NCBI GenBank assembly: GCA_012295275.1
Contig: CM022671.1
Span: 15,950,456 to 16,014,455 of the forward strand
Length of the DNA: 64,000 nucleotides
Direction: 5' to 3'
From: Chrysomallon squamiferum
Lineage: Eukaryota > Mollusca > Gastropoda > Neomphalida > Peltospiridae
The translations under genes were made by a program, and so were the position numbers. Every line of letters starts with the position of its first letter. Position 1 is the first letter of the stretch. This document shows positions 33,264 through 46,502 of the stretch, one piece after another. The notes under the pieces were generated by a model, which searched no databases, had not been told where the DNA came from, and saw only the letters and a list, made by a program, of their open reading frames with translations.

Positions 33264-35324
33264 ATCTCTCAATATTTTTATCATCTGAATTTGGATCACT
33301 CTGACTCAGTTCAACAATGTTTGCTTTATTTTTGGAATTTTTAGTGGTCAGTTTTAATTTCATGTCAGTGTCTGTTACACATGAATTTTCAGATTCAACA
33401 CAATCAGAATTGGAGTCACAATCACTCAAACAATCACTAGAATATTCATCGGAAGAGGAATCTTCAGTTTCCATAATTGCCAGATTCTGTAATAAGCAAA
33501 GAAAATTATAACACTTTTAACAAGTTTTCAAATTATTTTAACATCCTTATTTATAAAACAACTTTAAGCAGACTGTGTTATAAATAAGAAATTAAATCGT
33601 TATAAAAAACATCTGTAGGAATAAATTATAACACTTTACCAGAAGCTTTGAAAATAGCAAATATTTAAAAGTTGTAATATTACTGTAAAAAATTTAAAAT
33701 AAACATTCTTATCTCTATTTAAAATTGACTAATCATTAATTCTAAATATTAGCTTTAAACTAATCCATTCATTTTTTCATAAATTAGGAATACATTAGTA
33801 AAAACCAGTAGATAATGAATGAAAAAGATATTTACCATTTCTATTATTGGCCCAGAGTATTCAGCTATATTCTCAATGTCTAACTCACAACTTGGAACAG
33901 ATTTTGCAAATTCAGCAAGTTTATCATTTGCTTCTTCCATCTGAGGCAGGAATTCTTTAACTTTGTTGAGAACTGAAATAAAACAATTGAAGATGTAAAA
34001 AAAAGGAATTTTTTTTAACAATTGGCCCATTCAATTATAACAATCATATTTTAACCCTTGCGGCCTGTGGCAGTAAGGCAAAAATACCTGCAAGAAATTA
34101 TTATTCTTCTTCTTTTTTTCAAAACAGCTATTTAATTCATCAATCCAAAATAATATGATGTTCAAAGGGTCACAACTCCAGAAGTCAAACATAATAATAT
34201 CCTAATAGATATATATAAAAAAAAAAATTGTTTAGTTAAAGATAATGTATGGAATGTCCTTAAAGACAAATAACCAGCAATCTGAAAAATCAAGGTGATC
34301 TGTCATACTCATAGGTATGAATTATTTAAATATCCACCAAATGCTATGTATATAGTAAAGTATTAGATACACTGGATACTAAACACAGTTGTTATGGCTA
34401 TTGGTGTATTTCTGTTGGTTTTATTTTTTGTATTTTTGATTTTTATGTTGTTTTTTGTCTCTAAATATTCTATAACCAAAATAATTACAAACCAGAACTT
34501 TTTGGCACTTTGAAAGTTTGTGGTGCAGGCACACTGAAATGTTGCTTCTGTTTTTTATTACATATTTTCAATCGTTCTGCAATATGATCTGAAAATAAAG
34601 AAAAAAGTAAAATTCTGAAATTAATTCAATACAAATAATTTTACAAATTATATATTTACTGATATCAACACATAAGCAAATTCCAGTGACTTTGCTGAGT
34701 TTGTCATTACAATAATAAGACAATTCACACACACACACACACACACACAGTTTTTTAAAGTGTCATATAAAAACAGAATGCTTTCGTGATATTCGAGTGA
34801 AAAAAATATTTAAAAAATAAAATAATAAAATTAAATTAAAAAACAAATGAAAAACAAATCATTGATAACATTAATAATAAAATGTAATAAAAATGCAAAA
34901 AGAAAAGAAAAAAGAAAACAAGAACGATAGAAACAGTAATAAAAATTAATAAACCATCAAAATAGAATTAAAAAGAATATTTTTTTTTATCAATTGTCAG
35001 CAGAGATTTTATTGATAATTCTTGCTGTAATTTGTAATTCTGCTTTCAAAGTTATTAAAATAAATAAATCAATAAAACTATTAAAACCAATTTTATACTA
35101 AAGCATAAATCATTAAATCATAATAAATGTATAGCCGATCATTTTTTATTTATAAAGTTCTCCCTTCTGAATATTTTAAACGTTAAAATTCCTCAACTGA
35201 ACTTACTTTCTGAATATTTTTCTGAATACAGAAGATGTTTCGATGATGTCTGATTCTGTTTTATTTCATTATCCATCAAAGTTTGACATCTTTTTTCTGA
35301 ATCACAAGGCATGGAAGTCGCCAT
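33262..35324 (-). CDS. NOPCHAP1: NOP protein chaperone 1 homologue (C12orf45 family)
   Basis: NOPCHAP1 in mammals links the box C/D snoRNP protein NOP58 to the RUVBL1/2 (R2TP) chaperone during snoRNP assembly. Exons, high to low: 35207-35324, 34493-34588, 33836-33972, 33262-33486. Phases 1, 1 and 0 connect exactly and give 191 aa; the human protein is about 185. The diagnostic core is in exon 3: KVKEFLPQMEEANDKL followed by DIENI, matching remembered vertebrate VQTFLPQM..ANEKL..NIENI. The C-terminal exon is Ser/Asp/Glu-rich (METEDSSSDEYSSD), as in the family. Start MATSMPCDSEK at 35324. The stop at 33262-33264 overlaps an AATAAA on the coding strand. It is head to head with the SLC41A-like gene and tail to tail with the Kelch-like gene. 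Confidence 0.92.
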
Positions 35325-36251
35325 TTTATAACGCTTTAACAGTATGTGTTGGTAACTTCCTCCAGATAATTACAAGGTTGTTATTAACTTCGGAATCCTG
35401 CTGTGCTGAAGATAAATAAGTGCAAGTGTTTCGGTTGGAGAAATGCCGGAACACAATTACGACGTAGTGACAAGTTAATTATGAACAAATATTTTCCTCA
35501 CCGATATTAATGGATTTCCATGTTTTCTAAATTGGATCTCGTTATTTGAAGGTAGAAATTACTAATAATATATTAACAAGATTGGTACTAAACGTCCATT
35601 TATTTATAGATCATATTAAACGGACTGGATATTAATGTTCAAGCTACAAACCATGTATCCGGGACATGTGGCAGTTTGTAAATTGTAAATTTGATTGTTA
35701 CTGTTCAGACGTAGAATCAGCCAGCAATTGATATATTGTTTGATTATGGTAAATAGGTTTTGCTTAAATAGTAAACCACCACGCCCCTTTATTCACATTT
35801 CCACTCAGACCATTGCACTACACTCGAGTCTGGTATCTGGCTGTCAGTGTGACACATTTTACTATCACTATCAGTATAATCAGGTCCGTCATTCGACTGG
35901 CAGTCTTGGTGTTTGGCATTGTTAAGTATACTATATATACATATATATAATTTTAATGTATTATACTTATTAGAACATTCGTACTATTACTATTAGTGTA
36001 TCAGTCTAACGTCAAAGTATGAGTTAAAATGTGACCGGTCTTCAAATGTACCTTTTTTTGCAGCGAATTTGAAATAAAACTCGCATAATTTATCAGTTTA
36101 ATTATTTGCAGTTACTGAGTTAGTATTCAAATTGTTGTATAATTGAAATTGAAGAAAAATAAAAGAAATAAAAAATAGCCTGTAACTTGTAATGCGGCAT
36201 GGTAATTATTGTACTTCATTTTCTTTTTAATTCAGAAATGACTTTCAGGCT
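35325..36251. promoter_or_regulatory. Head-to-head interval between NOPCHAP1 and the SLC41A-like gene
   Basis: About 0.93 kb separates the two start codons. Next to the NOPCHAP1 start is a CG-containing stretch (35380-35470). On the plus strand TTATTTGAAG/GTAGAA near 35551 is a possible donor for a non-coding SLC41A exon, with an acceptor TTCAG or CTTTCAG just before ATG 36252. No core elements were recognised. Confidence 0.4.
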
Positions 36252-39200
36252 ATGTCCCAATATTCAGACAGAGAACATCTACGAAGTCGTAGGACAAAAA
36301 TGGTACCACGAGTAACTCCCATGACTTCAAATATTGATGAAGTGGAGTTGGCCAATATTGGTGCAGAGCCATGTCAAAGTAAAGAAGACACTGTAAGTCC
36401 AGAAAATGTTGATATTACAGAAAGCAGACTTGGAAATGGTAGTGCATACAGAGAAACTGACATAACGTCATTGGGGTCATATGACAGTCAAAATGATGAA
36501 GAAAATATAGAGCAACCACTTATACAAGAAGAAGCAGATGAACAAGAAGAAGAACCATTAGTTGAATATACTGAACCACAAGAAAAATGCACAAATATTG
36601 CTTTTCAAGTCTTTATTCCTTACATTATTGCTGGGTTCGGAACTGTTGGTGCAGGAATGGTTCTTGATGTTGTACAGGTTTGTATTATAGATCAATTTAT
36701 TTATTTCGGAAATATTTATGTATTCATAATGTTTATTATTTAAATATTTGAAAAAAGTATGTTTATCATTTTTAACTCTCTTCTCAGCAGATTATAGTTT
36801 TATCTCATTTCCAAATATCCCCTCTTGTTACTGTTTACATACTTGCTATCTCTATTTTTCAGTCATAAATAAGTAAATATACAAAGAATAGACTCCACAC
36901 AAAAAATCTGAGACCAAGGAAAAATAAACCAAAAAAAACAACCTGCACAGTAAATAAATAATAAAATATTATTCTTTATATCTATTAGTGTGGATTCTAA
37001 CTGTTCTTGTGTGGAAAATGGCTTATATTATATGAAAATGTATCTTGTTTTGTAACTTAGTTCATTTTTTTATTACATGTCTGATACTGATTTGTATTAG
37101 TAAAGCATTTTCCTCATTGATCAGATAGCATAAAAAACAAAATGTAATAATAATCATTATTGACATTTGTGCTGGGTTTACTGTTTGAGAAAGCATTTCA
37201 TTTGTGAACATGTATACATATATTTATCAGTAATAAAGTTTCACAATTTACATATTCTTTCTAAAATACAGAATAGATTCAAACATAAGACTGTATGATA
37301 TTTATTGTAATTTGTTATTGAAATAGCCTTAAACAAATTGCTTTGTAACCCTTTCTAAAATGTATTTTTTTTTTTTATATATATGTATTAAATATTTACA
37401 CATAAATATACATTGAACAGATTATGTAAAAAAATACATGTTCTAAGTTTTAAATGTTTTTGTTTCTGTAAATTACTCTAGCACTGGAGTGTGTTTATCA
37501 ACGTAAAAGAAGTTTTCATTCTTGTGCCTTCTCTTCTTGGTCTCAAAGGCAACTTGGAAATGACTCTGGCATCAAGACTCTCTACCCAGGTATATTATCA
37601 GCCAAATTTAATTTAGAAAATGACAACATTGACAACAACTTAAAACTCTGACACTGCATTTTAAAAAGGTCAGATGAAATTTTAAAAATAACAGATTAAA
37701 AAATGAAAGGGAGATAATCTATTTTCGTTTTCTTTTTTTGTTTTTTTAAAAGAAAAATAAAGGAAAATGCCTGTTTTATATTGCTGTTAGAGACAGGTAT
37801 ATTAAAATTGTATTAAATTTAATAGGCAAACTTGGGAAATATGGATACCAGATCTGAGAAACTGAAGATGATTGGAGGAAATCTGGCTCTTGTTCAAGTA
37901 GGCTTTACAAAAATGAAATTTTAATTATTTCTATCAGATATTGTTATACTGTAAATTATTATTCATTTCCATTTGTGTGGCCTTCTCTGTGTCTTAAAAT
38001 ATCAATCTGTTTTGATTTTTGTATTTATACCTAAAAGAATTTTGTCAAATGCATAATGAAAACATTTTATTTAATATTTCCCATATTAAAAATACTTATG
38101 ATAAATCCCCTATGTCTGTATGAGTTATTATTAATTTATTAAAAGATTATTCTCTAACAAATTGTTTTTAATCAGGCACAAGCCATTGTGGTTGGATTTC
38201 TTGCCTCAATGGTTGCTATGATAATGGGGTGGATACCAGAGGGTAAATTCAATATCCACCATGGAATATTGCTGTGTGCATCTAGTGTCTTCACAGCTGC
38301 TGTTGCTAGTCTTATTTTAGGTATGGTGCTTTTAATACATTCTGTTGTCCTCTATAAAATAATTAGGCACAGATTCATCATAAAGGAACTTAAATAAAAT
38401 TGAAATTAAAATAAATAATGTTTAAAAAACAACTTTTAATAGTCACCAAACAGTTTCCAGATAAAGTGGTCTGTTTTCAGTGAAAATTTTATAAAATACT
38501 CTGCTGTATTTTATAACTTTCAAACCATGTTAAGTATATTAATTTAACAAAAGATTTTAATTAAGAAAACTACTGTTAAAGATGATTTTTTTTTTTTTTT
38601 CCAGGTCTTATTATGGTGGGGGTAATTCTTTTGTCAAGAAAATTGAAAATTAATCCTGATAATGTAGCTACACCAATAGCTGCTAGTCTGGGCGATCTTA
38701 TAACACTTTCTTTACTTGCTGCAGTGGCATCATTAATTTATAATGCAATAGGTAAGTTGAATTTAAATATAGATTAATTAATTGAAATAGTTTCAAATTT
38801 CAGTTAACTGTGATCCAAAATCGTCAAAACAATGAAATTGAGAGGGAAAACACTACTGCAGTTATCACTGATTATATACACCCACACCTAAACACAAACA
38901 TATATTTATTATTTGTAGTGTCATAACTTTGTAGGGTTAATATCTATATGTATCTGTCTATGTCTAGGTCTCTATATCTATCTACACACAGTCACACACA
39001 CAAAGTTATTTTGTAGATATTACTAATATTTTTTAGCAAGTATTACAATTTTGGGTTCTGCAATGCTGGAAAATAATTATGGGTTAGGTATTAGTATCCT
39101 TTAAGATTATTTTGTCTTATTTTTCATACCTGATTTTTCTTTCAGGAAAACAATTGTGGCTGGGTCCATCCATAATAGTTTTCTTTTTATTGCTAATTCC

Positions 39201-41497
39201 ACTTTGGGTTGTCATCTCAATCAAAAACAAATACACCAATGAAGTTATATACTCAGGGTGGACTCCTGTTTTATGTGCAGTCTTCATTAGCAGGTTAGAA
39301 ATGTATTTTTATTTTGTTGTTCGTGTTATATGTATGAGAAAAATTCATTATTTTTTCATCACTGTTAAAATCTTGCAATACATTTCATGTTTTATGGATC
39401 TGTGGATTTCAGGGAAATAATTTCTGTAGTAACTAGATTAAAGGATTAAATTATATGTTTATGAATTTGCAGATTTTAATATATTGAAAATGAAACTTAT
39501 TTTGAAATTATTGTAATATTTAATGGAAGAATTTATATTCAGATCCAAAGATATTTCCATGAATTCCTTAGTTCTTATAATTATTTGCTTCTTCATGTTT
39601 TCTGTTTAATTTTTCAGTATTGGAGGTTTAATATTAGATTATGCTGTTGGAAATTACCACGGGATAGCAGTTTTCCAACCAGTAATAAATGGTAGGATAA
39701 CTAGATAGTTATAGATTTCTACTTTAATTCATAAGCTCATTTTAGATGGTTGAAGACCATATTTTCACTTTATCAGTTGAAATAATAGAGTTTCTTTTTT
39801 TAATATCAATATCATGAATGTTTATTTCACTTGTATATGATTAGAATGAATTTTGCTAATTGTAAAAAGTATTAATATTTTTCTGGTTAATGTTAATTTT
39901 TATATATATTGTGGAAATATAATAGATTATTGTTAACAGGTGTTGGAGGTAATCTTGTGGCTGTCCAGGCAAGTCGTATTTCAACCTCTCTGCATCGACG
40001 TGGTCAGCCAGGAGAATTCAGAGGAGACAGAGGTCTTGACTACCTGAATCCAATCAGCACATTTTGTGGGAAAAGTATGTATCTCATATTTAACACACAT
40101 TTTTTCTCTCTGTCTGTTACCCAGAAGATTATGAATACATCATTTTGAAAGAATGACAAAGACGTTTATTGTTTAACATGTTGAGGATTCTTATCTGATA
40201 AATTGCGTCTTTTGGGGGTGGAAGCTGAGATAGTAAATCTAACAGTTTTTGGATGGTTTAGCAGACTTTTATTTCATTACTCAAATATTATTAAAAATAT
40301 TAAATAAAAATTGCTGCAGACTATGCATCTGTGTATGATATATTTAAAATATAAATAGATTTTGTGTTTAGATTCAGATCCTGTTCTCAGGCTGTCTTTA
40401 TTATATTCCAAAATCTGAAAATCTTGTAGTAAAAAAAACATTTTGGATAATGGATCCTCAACAGGTATTTCATTGTTATAGATAAGCTAAATTATTTTCT
40501 GTGAATGTCATTCTGATGATAATGATAATACAATAAGTATGATTTTAGAATTAGAAATATATTTTCACTTAAAACTTTGCATGAAATCTAAAAAATTACT
40601 AAAAAACAAATAAACCCATATTTAATTCTAATTTTAATAATCTGTTTTTAAATGCTGCATTGGATTATTAAAACTAGAAAGGTTTTTGTTTTCATTATCA
40701 CTTCGTAATACACAAAAACTAAATTACTTAAGAATGTACAAACACATGTATATTGGTCTATACTGATACTATGAAGTCAATATATATTTATTTTATTGCA
40801 GATGTCGCGTCTAAGGCAGCACGTGTACTTCTTATTCTTGTCATACCTGGTCATCTCATATTTATGTGTGTTATTTATTACATGCAAGCAGGCCACACGA
40901 CATTCACCTTCATGTTTGGATTTATGTATCTGTCTGCTGCTGTGTTACAGGTGTGTTTAATGTTTTTGTTCTATTTTTATTGTTATGCTACTTTAAAAAA
41001 AAAAAAAAAATCCATTAATAATGGAGATAAAAGTTAACATTAATTTATAAATTTGAAAGAAAAAAAAAAAAAAAAAAAATATATATTTATATAATTAAAA
41101 AAAAAAAAAAAAAAATAATAATTAGAATATCCTTGCTTTTCAGATAGGAACTAAGATTCTGCATCACATATGTTTGTTTTAAAAACTAGCTGACAGCTAT
41201 ATAATTTTAAATTTTCATAATAACTTTAACATTTGGTTTTGTCTGACATCTTTCCTTTTTTCTACTTCTTTTTTTATATTTTTTAACACTTTTTTTTTCT
41301 TCTAACGATAGGTGTCTATTTTGCTCTATATTGCCAACTGGATGGTACACTTTATATGGCGAAGAGGAGAAGATCCAGATAACATAGCAATCCCATACCT
41401 GACAGCATTAGGAGACCTTCTTGGAACGGGATTTTTGGCTCTAGCATTTCACTTCCTTTATCTTTTGGGAGACAGAGATGCTGATGTTGGAGAATAA
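36252..41497 (+). CDS. Solute carrier family 41 (MgtE-like) magnesium transporter
   Basis: SLC41 proteins are eukaryotic relatives of bacterial MgtE that carry Mg2+ across membranes, SLC41A1 probably as a Na+/Mg2+ exchanger at the plasma membrane. Exons: 36252-36677, 37482-37589, 37826-37897, 38176-38320, 38605-38751, 39146-39293, 39618-39691, 39940-40074, 40802-40950, 41312-41497. Phases agree throughout: 529 aa, against 513 for human SLC41A1. An acidic, Gln/Glu-rich N-terminal tail (1-115) precedes two MgtE-like halves. The paired signature motifs are [18 protein letters not shown] (about 161-177) and [16 protein letters not shown] (about 374-390), with [17 protein letters not shown] and [13 protein letters not shown] further on. 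About ten membrane segments can be seen. The end GDRDADVGE matches the family. A1, A2 or A3 orthology is not decided. A 28-bp minisatellite follows the stop. Confidence 0.95.
38905..38998 (+). repeat. Dispersed repeat end plus TATC run (copy A)
   Basis: TTATTATTTGTAGTGTCATA, then ACTTTGTAGGGTTAATAT, precedes TATG/TCTA tetranucleotide runs. A close copy is at 51151-51230. The shared unique part of about 45 bp followed by simple repeats looks like the 3' end of a SINE. Confidence 0.6.
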
Positions 41498-41619
41498 ATA
41501 CATCTAAGAAAAACGTACAAAAACATACAAAAAAAAAAAAAAAAAAAAAAAAATAAAAATAAGTTATATTTATAGAACTGTGATATATTTCTGTTTTACA
41601 GAATCTGATCTCTAGTGAC

Positions 41620-41625
41620 AATAAA
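41620..41625 (+). promoter_or_regulatory. SLC41A-like proximal polyA signal
   Basis: AATAAA sits 123 bp after the stop and directly abuts the 28-bp minisatellite. A distal AATAAA at 43776-43781 would include the minisatellite in the 3' UTR. Confidence 0.45.
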
Positions 41626-41626
41626 T

Positions 41627-42459
41627 GCAGTAGGACTGTTGTCTTATAATCTGAACAGTAGGACTGTTCTCTTACAGTTTGGGAAGTAGGACTGTTCTCT
41701 TACAATCTGGGAAGTAGGACTGTTCTCTTACAATCTGGGAAGTAGGACTGTTCTCTTATAATCTGAGCAGTAGGACTGTTCTCTTACAGTCTGGGAAGTA
41801 GGACTGTTCTCTTACAATCTGAGCAGTAGGACTGTTCTCTTACAATCTGGGAAGTAGGACTGTTCTCTTAGAATCTGGGAAGTAGGACTGTTCTCTTAAA
41901 ATCTGAGCAGTAGGACTGTTTTCTTACAGTCTGGGAAGTAGGACTGTTCTCTTACAATCTGAGCAGTAGGACTGTTTCTTTACAGTCTGGGAAGTAGGAG
42001 ACTGTTCTCTTACAATCTGTCTGTTCTCTTACAGTCTGGGAAGTAGGACTGTTCTCTTACAATCTGAGCAGTAGGACTGTTCTCTTACAGTCTGAGCAGT
42101 AGGACTGTTCTCTTACAATCTGGGAAGTAGGACTGTTCTCTTATAATCTGAGCAATAGGACTGTTCTCTTATAATCTGGTCAATAGGACTGTTCTCTTAG
42201 AATCTGGGAAGTAGGACTGTTCTCTTAAAATCTGAGCAGTAGGACTGTTTTCTTACAGTCTGTGAAGTAGGACTTTTCTCTTATAATCTAAGCAGTAGGA
42301 CTGTTCTCTTACAGTCTGGGAAGTAGGACTTTTCTCTTATAATCTAAGCAGTAGGATTGTTCTTTTATAATCTGAGCAGTAGGACTGTTCTTGTACAGTC
42401 TGAGCAGTAGGACTGTTCTCGTACAATCTGAACAGTAGGACTGTTCTCTTATAATCTGA
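41627..42459 (+). repeat. 28-bp minisatellite (~30 units) after the SLC41A-like stop
   Basis: About 30 head-to-tail units of roughly 28 bp have the consensus AGTAGGACTGTTCTCTTACA, then RTCTGGGA or RTCTGAGC. Variants alternate between GGGA and GAGC; one unit near 42000-42030 is truncated. Each unit has a pyrimidine run followed by ACAG, ACAA or ATAA, so many resemble 3' splice sites. Confidence 0.95.
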
Positions 42460-43880
42460 ACTTGAAATTAATACTGTTGAATCATGGTTATGGATTATTT
42501 AAGAAATTATTATAAGCTCTCCTTTTCTGTTAGTAATAGACAATACTGGTGGTGAGAAGTTCAAATATCTGTATCCATGCATTTCCTTTTATTTATATTT
42601 TGAAGAACTGTAATTTTCTATATGATAACTGAAACATGACATTTTGGACATGTATTATGTATGCAAGATTATATACTTGAGATTTTGTGTATGGCTGGTA
42701 GATTGTTAAACATATTTGTGTTAGAAATGTTGGAATAGAATAAATATGGGCTATTTTTTGGTGGTTGGTAAAAGTTTATTTTATTTTGATACTGAAGATA
42801 GATTAGTTTGAGACTGGGGAAATATATTAGGTCAGAAAAATAAAATAATAACTGTTGAAGTAGTTGATTTCTGGATATGCTGTTACTGTGAAATATTATT
42901 TTGTGAACTGATGTAGTTTTATTTATATTAAATTATTAATATAACACTTCTCAGTTTTATAATTTGTGAAATATTCTAATTCTAATGAAACAGATTCATA
43001 GGTGATAGTTGCATTTCTGTACTGAAATAAGATTGGTGGTTGTTTGCAAGCAAATGAACAAAAATAAACAAAATGTTTGCAGTTGTTTTATAGCAATTTA
43101 GAGGATAGAGACCTGAATGATCAAGTTGTTTGATGTTAAAATAAGTATTTTTCAAACAGAAAATAATAATTAAAATGTTATAAATGGTATGCTAGAAATG
43201 CATGTTTATTTTATTTATCATATTAAACATCACTTTTCTCCCTTTTAATTGTCATATTCTAGATTATCAAACGCTGATTGTATAAAAGAATGCATCACCA
43301 TTTTTTTGTTTCTTAATAATGTATGTTAACATTTATAAAATACCAAGGTTTATGACTAAATTTTCACAATCACTGAAATGTTTTATTATGTTATTATAAA
43401 AAATATATCAGTCTGTCTGTAGTAAGAAAGCAAGTACTGTATTTACATGTGATGGTGTGTAATAATATTGAATTTTGAAAATGTCAGGAAATTGTATTTT
43501 AATATACAAATGAAATCCAGTATTATAATGTGCCTTAAATAATAGTTAAAAATGGCAAAATTTAACAAGTTGCTGAATCATGTGTTAATTTCAGTATCGT
43601 TTTTTTTTTTTTGATGTTTACCATTGTAAACTGTTTGCTTTGCTTTTCATTGATCTCTAATCATATAATTACATGAATTTTAATCACTTTTTTATAGTGA
43701 AAATGTATTTTCTTCTAAATTTGAATGTATTATACAGAAATATATATACCTGAATAGAAACTTCGATTTCCTTTCAATAAAATAATGAAATCATTTGTTC
43801 CTTTTAGTTTAAATACTTTTCAGCATTATAAAAACTAAAATCAATGATATAATGATTTAAGTAATATTTGTGATCACCAT

Positions 43881-43921
<41 letters not shown>

Positions 43922-44114
43922 AACATACATGTATATACCAGGTTTGCTAAGTACATATATATCAAAATTAGACTTGATGAGGGAGGAAACATTTTCTGTG
44001 ATGTCTGGATGGAAGAGATAATAGATTATAAATTATACACCAAAACATGGATAAAATAATGACACATTACTTTCATATGTTGGTTTCTGCTAGCCATTTT
44101 TTTAAATTAGTTTA

Positions 44115-44160
<46 letters not shown>

Positions 44161-45536
44161 GTTATCTTTTATTATTTATTTTTTTTAACTTAATTTGGAT
44201 GAATGAAGTTTCTTTTTATTTAATATTTTTTCCAAAAACTTTATTTTGGATTTAATTTAATCAATGTCATTTAATGTATATTATGTAAAACATATGATTC
44301 TTAGATAAATTAGTAACTAATAAATAGAAAACTTTAGAAAATTTTGTTAGTATACTTTAATATCTATTTTTGAATAGCAGCTGAAGCAATTACATCACCA
44401 AATGATGTAAGTGTTGTTTTTATTTTTATTTTTTTTTCCTAAATAGACTGAAGTATATGTTAGAATAGGACCTGATGAAGATAATGTTTTATAAATTATA
44501 TTAAACAGCAGAAAATTTGAACCTTTCAGTTAGGGTTGTTACAATATAAGAAAAAAAAATCAATTAAATTGAAATATCCTGTTTTTTATGCAATAAATGT
44601 TTTACATTCAAGTTGTCATTATATCATGGAAGAACCTGATTCTAGTCCTGCATTCTGAGAAACTTACAAAAACTAGAAATTGATTCATTTATTTATTTTA
44701 TTTTTATTATTATTTTGTTAAAGGACTGTTAATAAATAATATCATTAAGTGAATAAATCTTGTTTTTTTTATTATTTCTTATGATTAAGAATGTTCATTT
44801 TGTGTTTTCTATTGTTAGACATTCAGCAAGACAGGATCTGAATTCTTCATTTGTGACAGCAGATAAAATTTTAAATAAAACAAAAAACTTGGCATTCACA
44901 CACAAACAACTTTTTATAATGCATAATGGATAATCATAACTGGTTAAAACATAGGCCTTTTGTTAATGCTATTAAAAAAATGTGAAATCAGAAACATTTA
45001 AAAGAAGTAAAATTTAAAAAAAAATAAAAAGTAAAATTCATTATGATCAGATAAGGCAAATTATCATGTTAAAATATTCATATTCAGGTTGCAAGTTTTT
45101 TCTTTAATGTTCAAAATGTCAAGAGAATGGTATAGGGTGATTGGATTTATTACTAATCATTCTCACCCTGGTCAAGGTACTGGCTAATCCCTGTCATTTG
45201 TAATGAGAACAAATAGATCCCTGAAAAATCCTTCAGTTGAAATTATTATGAGTTCACCAATTTTTTATTATTGAAGGTGAGGATTATTAAAAATGGTTTT
45301 AAAAAGTAGGGGTATGTTAAAGTCTATGAGGCCAAGGTGGGAAAATTGAAGTTAGACATTATAAGTCCCTTCGTAACCATATCTAATAAATAAAAAAAGA
45401 ATATATAAAATATTATTATGTAATTAAAGAAAGATTGTATTTTTGATTTTTGATACAGTATATCTTATTATATATGTTGTTCTTTGTAAGAGATAAGTAA
45501 AATATCCAAGCATAATAATTAAAAAAATAAAAAAAT

Positions 45537-45567
<31 letters not shown>

Positions 45568-45973
45568 TTAAAATTAAATAAAGTATTGATAATAGTTATA
45601 TACTAGAATCCTGAAACAGGTTAGTTAATAAATAACTCTGACTCTGTATTAGTTCAGAAATTTGACAAACTTCAAACTGAAAAGGAGGGAAATGATGTGT
45701 CCTGTGTATCCCTGCCATTTACAGGTGAGGAGGGTATAAAGCATTATTTATAAATTTAAAATTAAATGGTAGAGGTAGACACTAACATCATTCATTTGTA
45801 ATGTATAACTATTGCTGGTTTAATAAATTTTTCCCTTTGCACAGTTTTTTACTTCATTGTCTTCTTTACTTTATAATTTATTATATTTCTGACGTAGTTT
45901 TATTTTAACAGCAAAGAATTAATTATCATAAATATTATATGTTATATTACTGTTTGTGTGTATGTATAGTAAG

Positions 45974-46016
<43 letters not shown>

Positions 46017-46380
46017 TTCTATATATATATATAGATAAAAAACATTAATTAGTATCAAAGAGAATTGTAAACTGATGGATAATAATTCTATGAAGAAGGA
46101 ATAGGTTACACACTAAGTGAATTAAACAACAATTTTCCTATCAATAAACAATAGAAACAACAAGAAAAGCAAGAATTAAAGAATATAATACCAAAAAAGT
46201 GAGAAATCAAATACCCTAAAACTGTATAAATAGTATTCAGAAACGTATGTTAAATATAAAATTATGTAAGAGTTAAAAATTAACATTTTTGATTTGTGCA
46301 TTTTGTTGTCACGTGATATATGATATTACTATTTAAAAAACAAACTTAAAACACGGGTGAGACTTGAGCCGGTCCGCTCT
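42460..46380. other. 3' UTR / intergenic, AT-rich, no gene seen
   Basis: This stretch may hold the distal 3' UTR of the SLC41A-like gene up to the AATAAA at 43776. After that come AT-rich sequence, a (TA)n block at 43884-43917, an (ATT)n block at 44119-44160, AAAT runs near 45525-45565 and a (GT)n block at 45978-46014. No coding motif was found. Confidence 0.6.
45978..46014. repeat. (GT)n microsatellite
   Basis: About 18 GT units, followed by a short (TA)n run, upstream of the stress-protein gene. Confidence 0.95.
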
Positions 46381-46502
46381 ATTTAGGGAACGAACGTCCT
46401 TAGCAGAGGTCAAAGAGGAGTTCGCCAAATCATACATCCGTTTTAACTAGTAGTTGTTTTATTTTTACGTCCATCCAGATATCCTTGATTTTGACGATCA
46501 TC

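Noticed and set aside
33317-33511. 64-codon plus-strand frame
   Set aside because: Antisense shadow of the NOPCHAP1 last exon.
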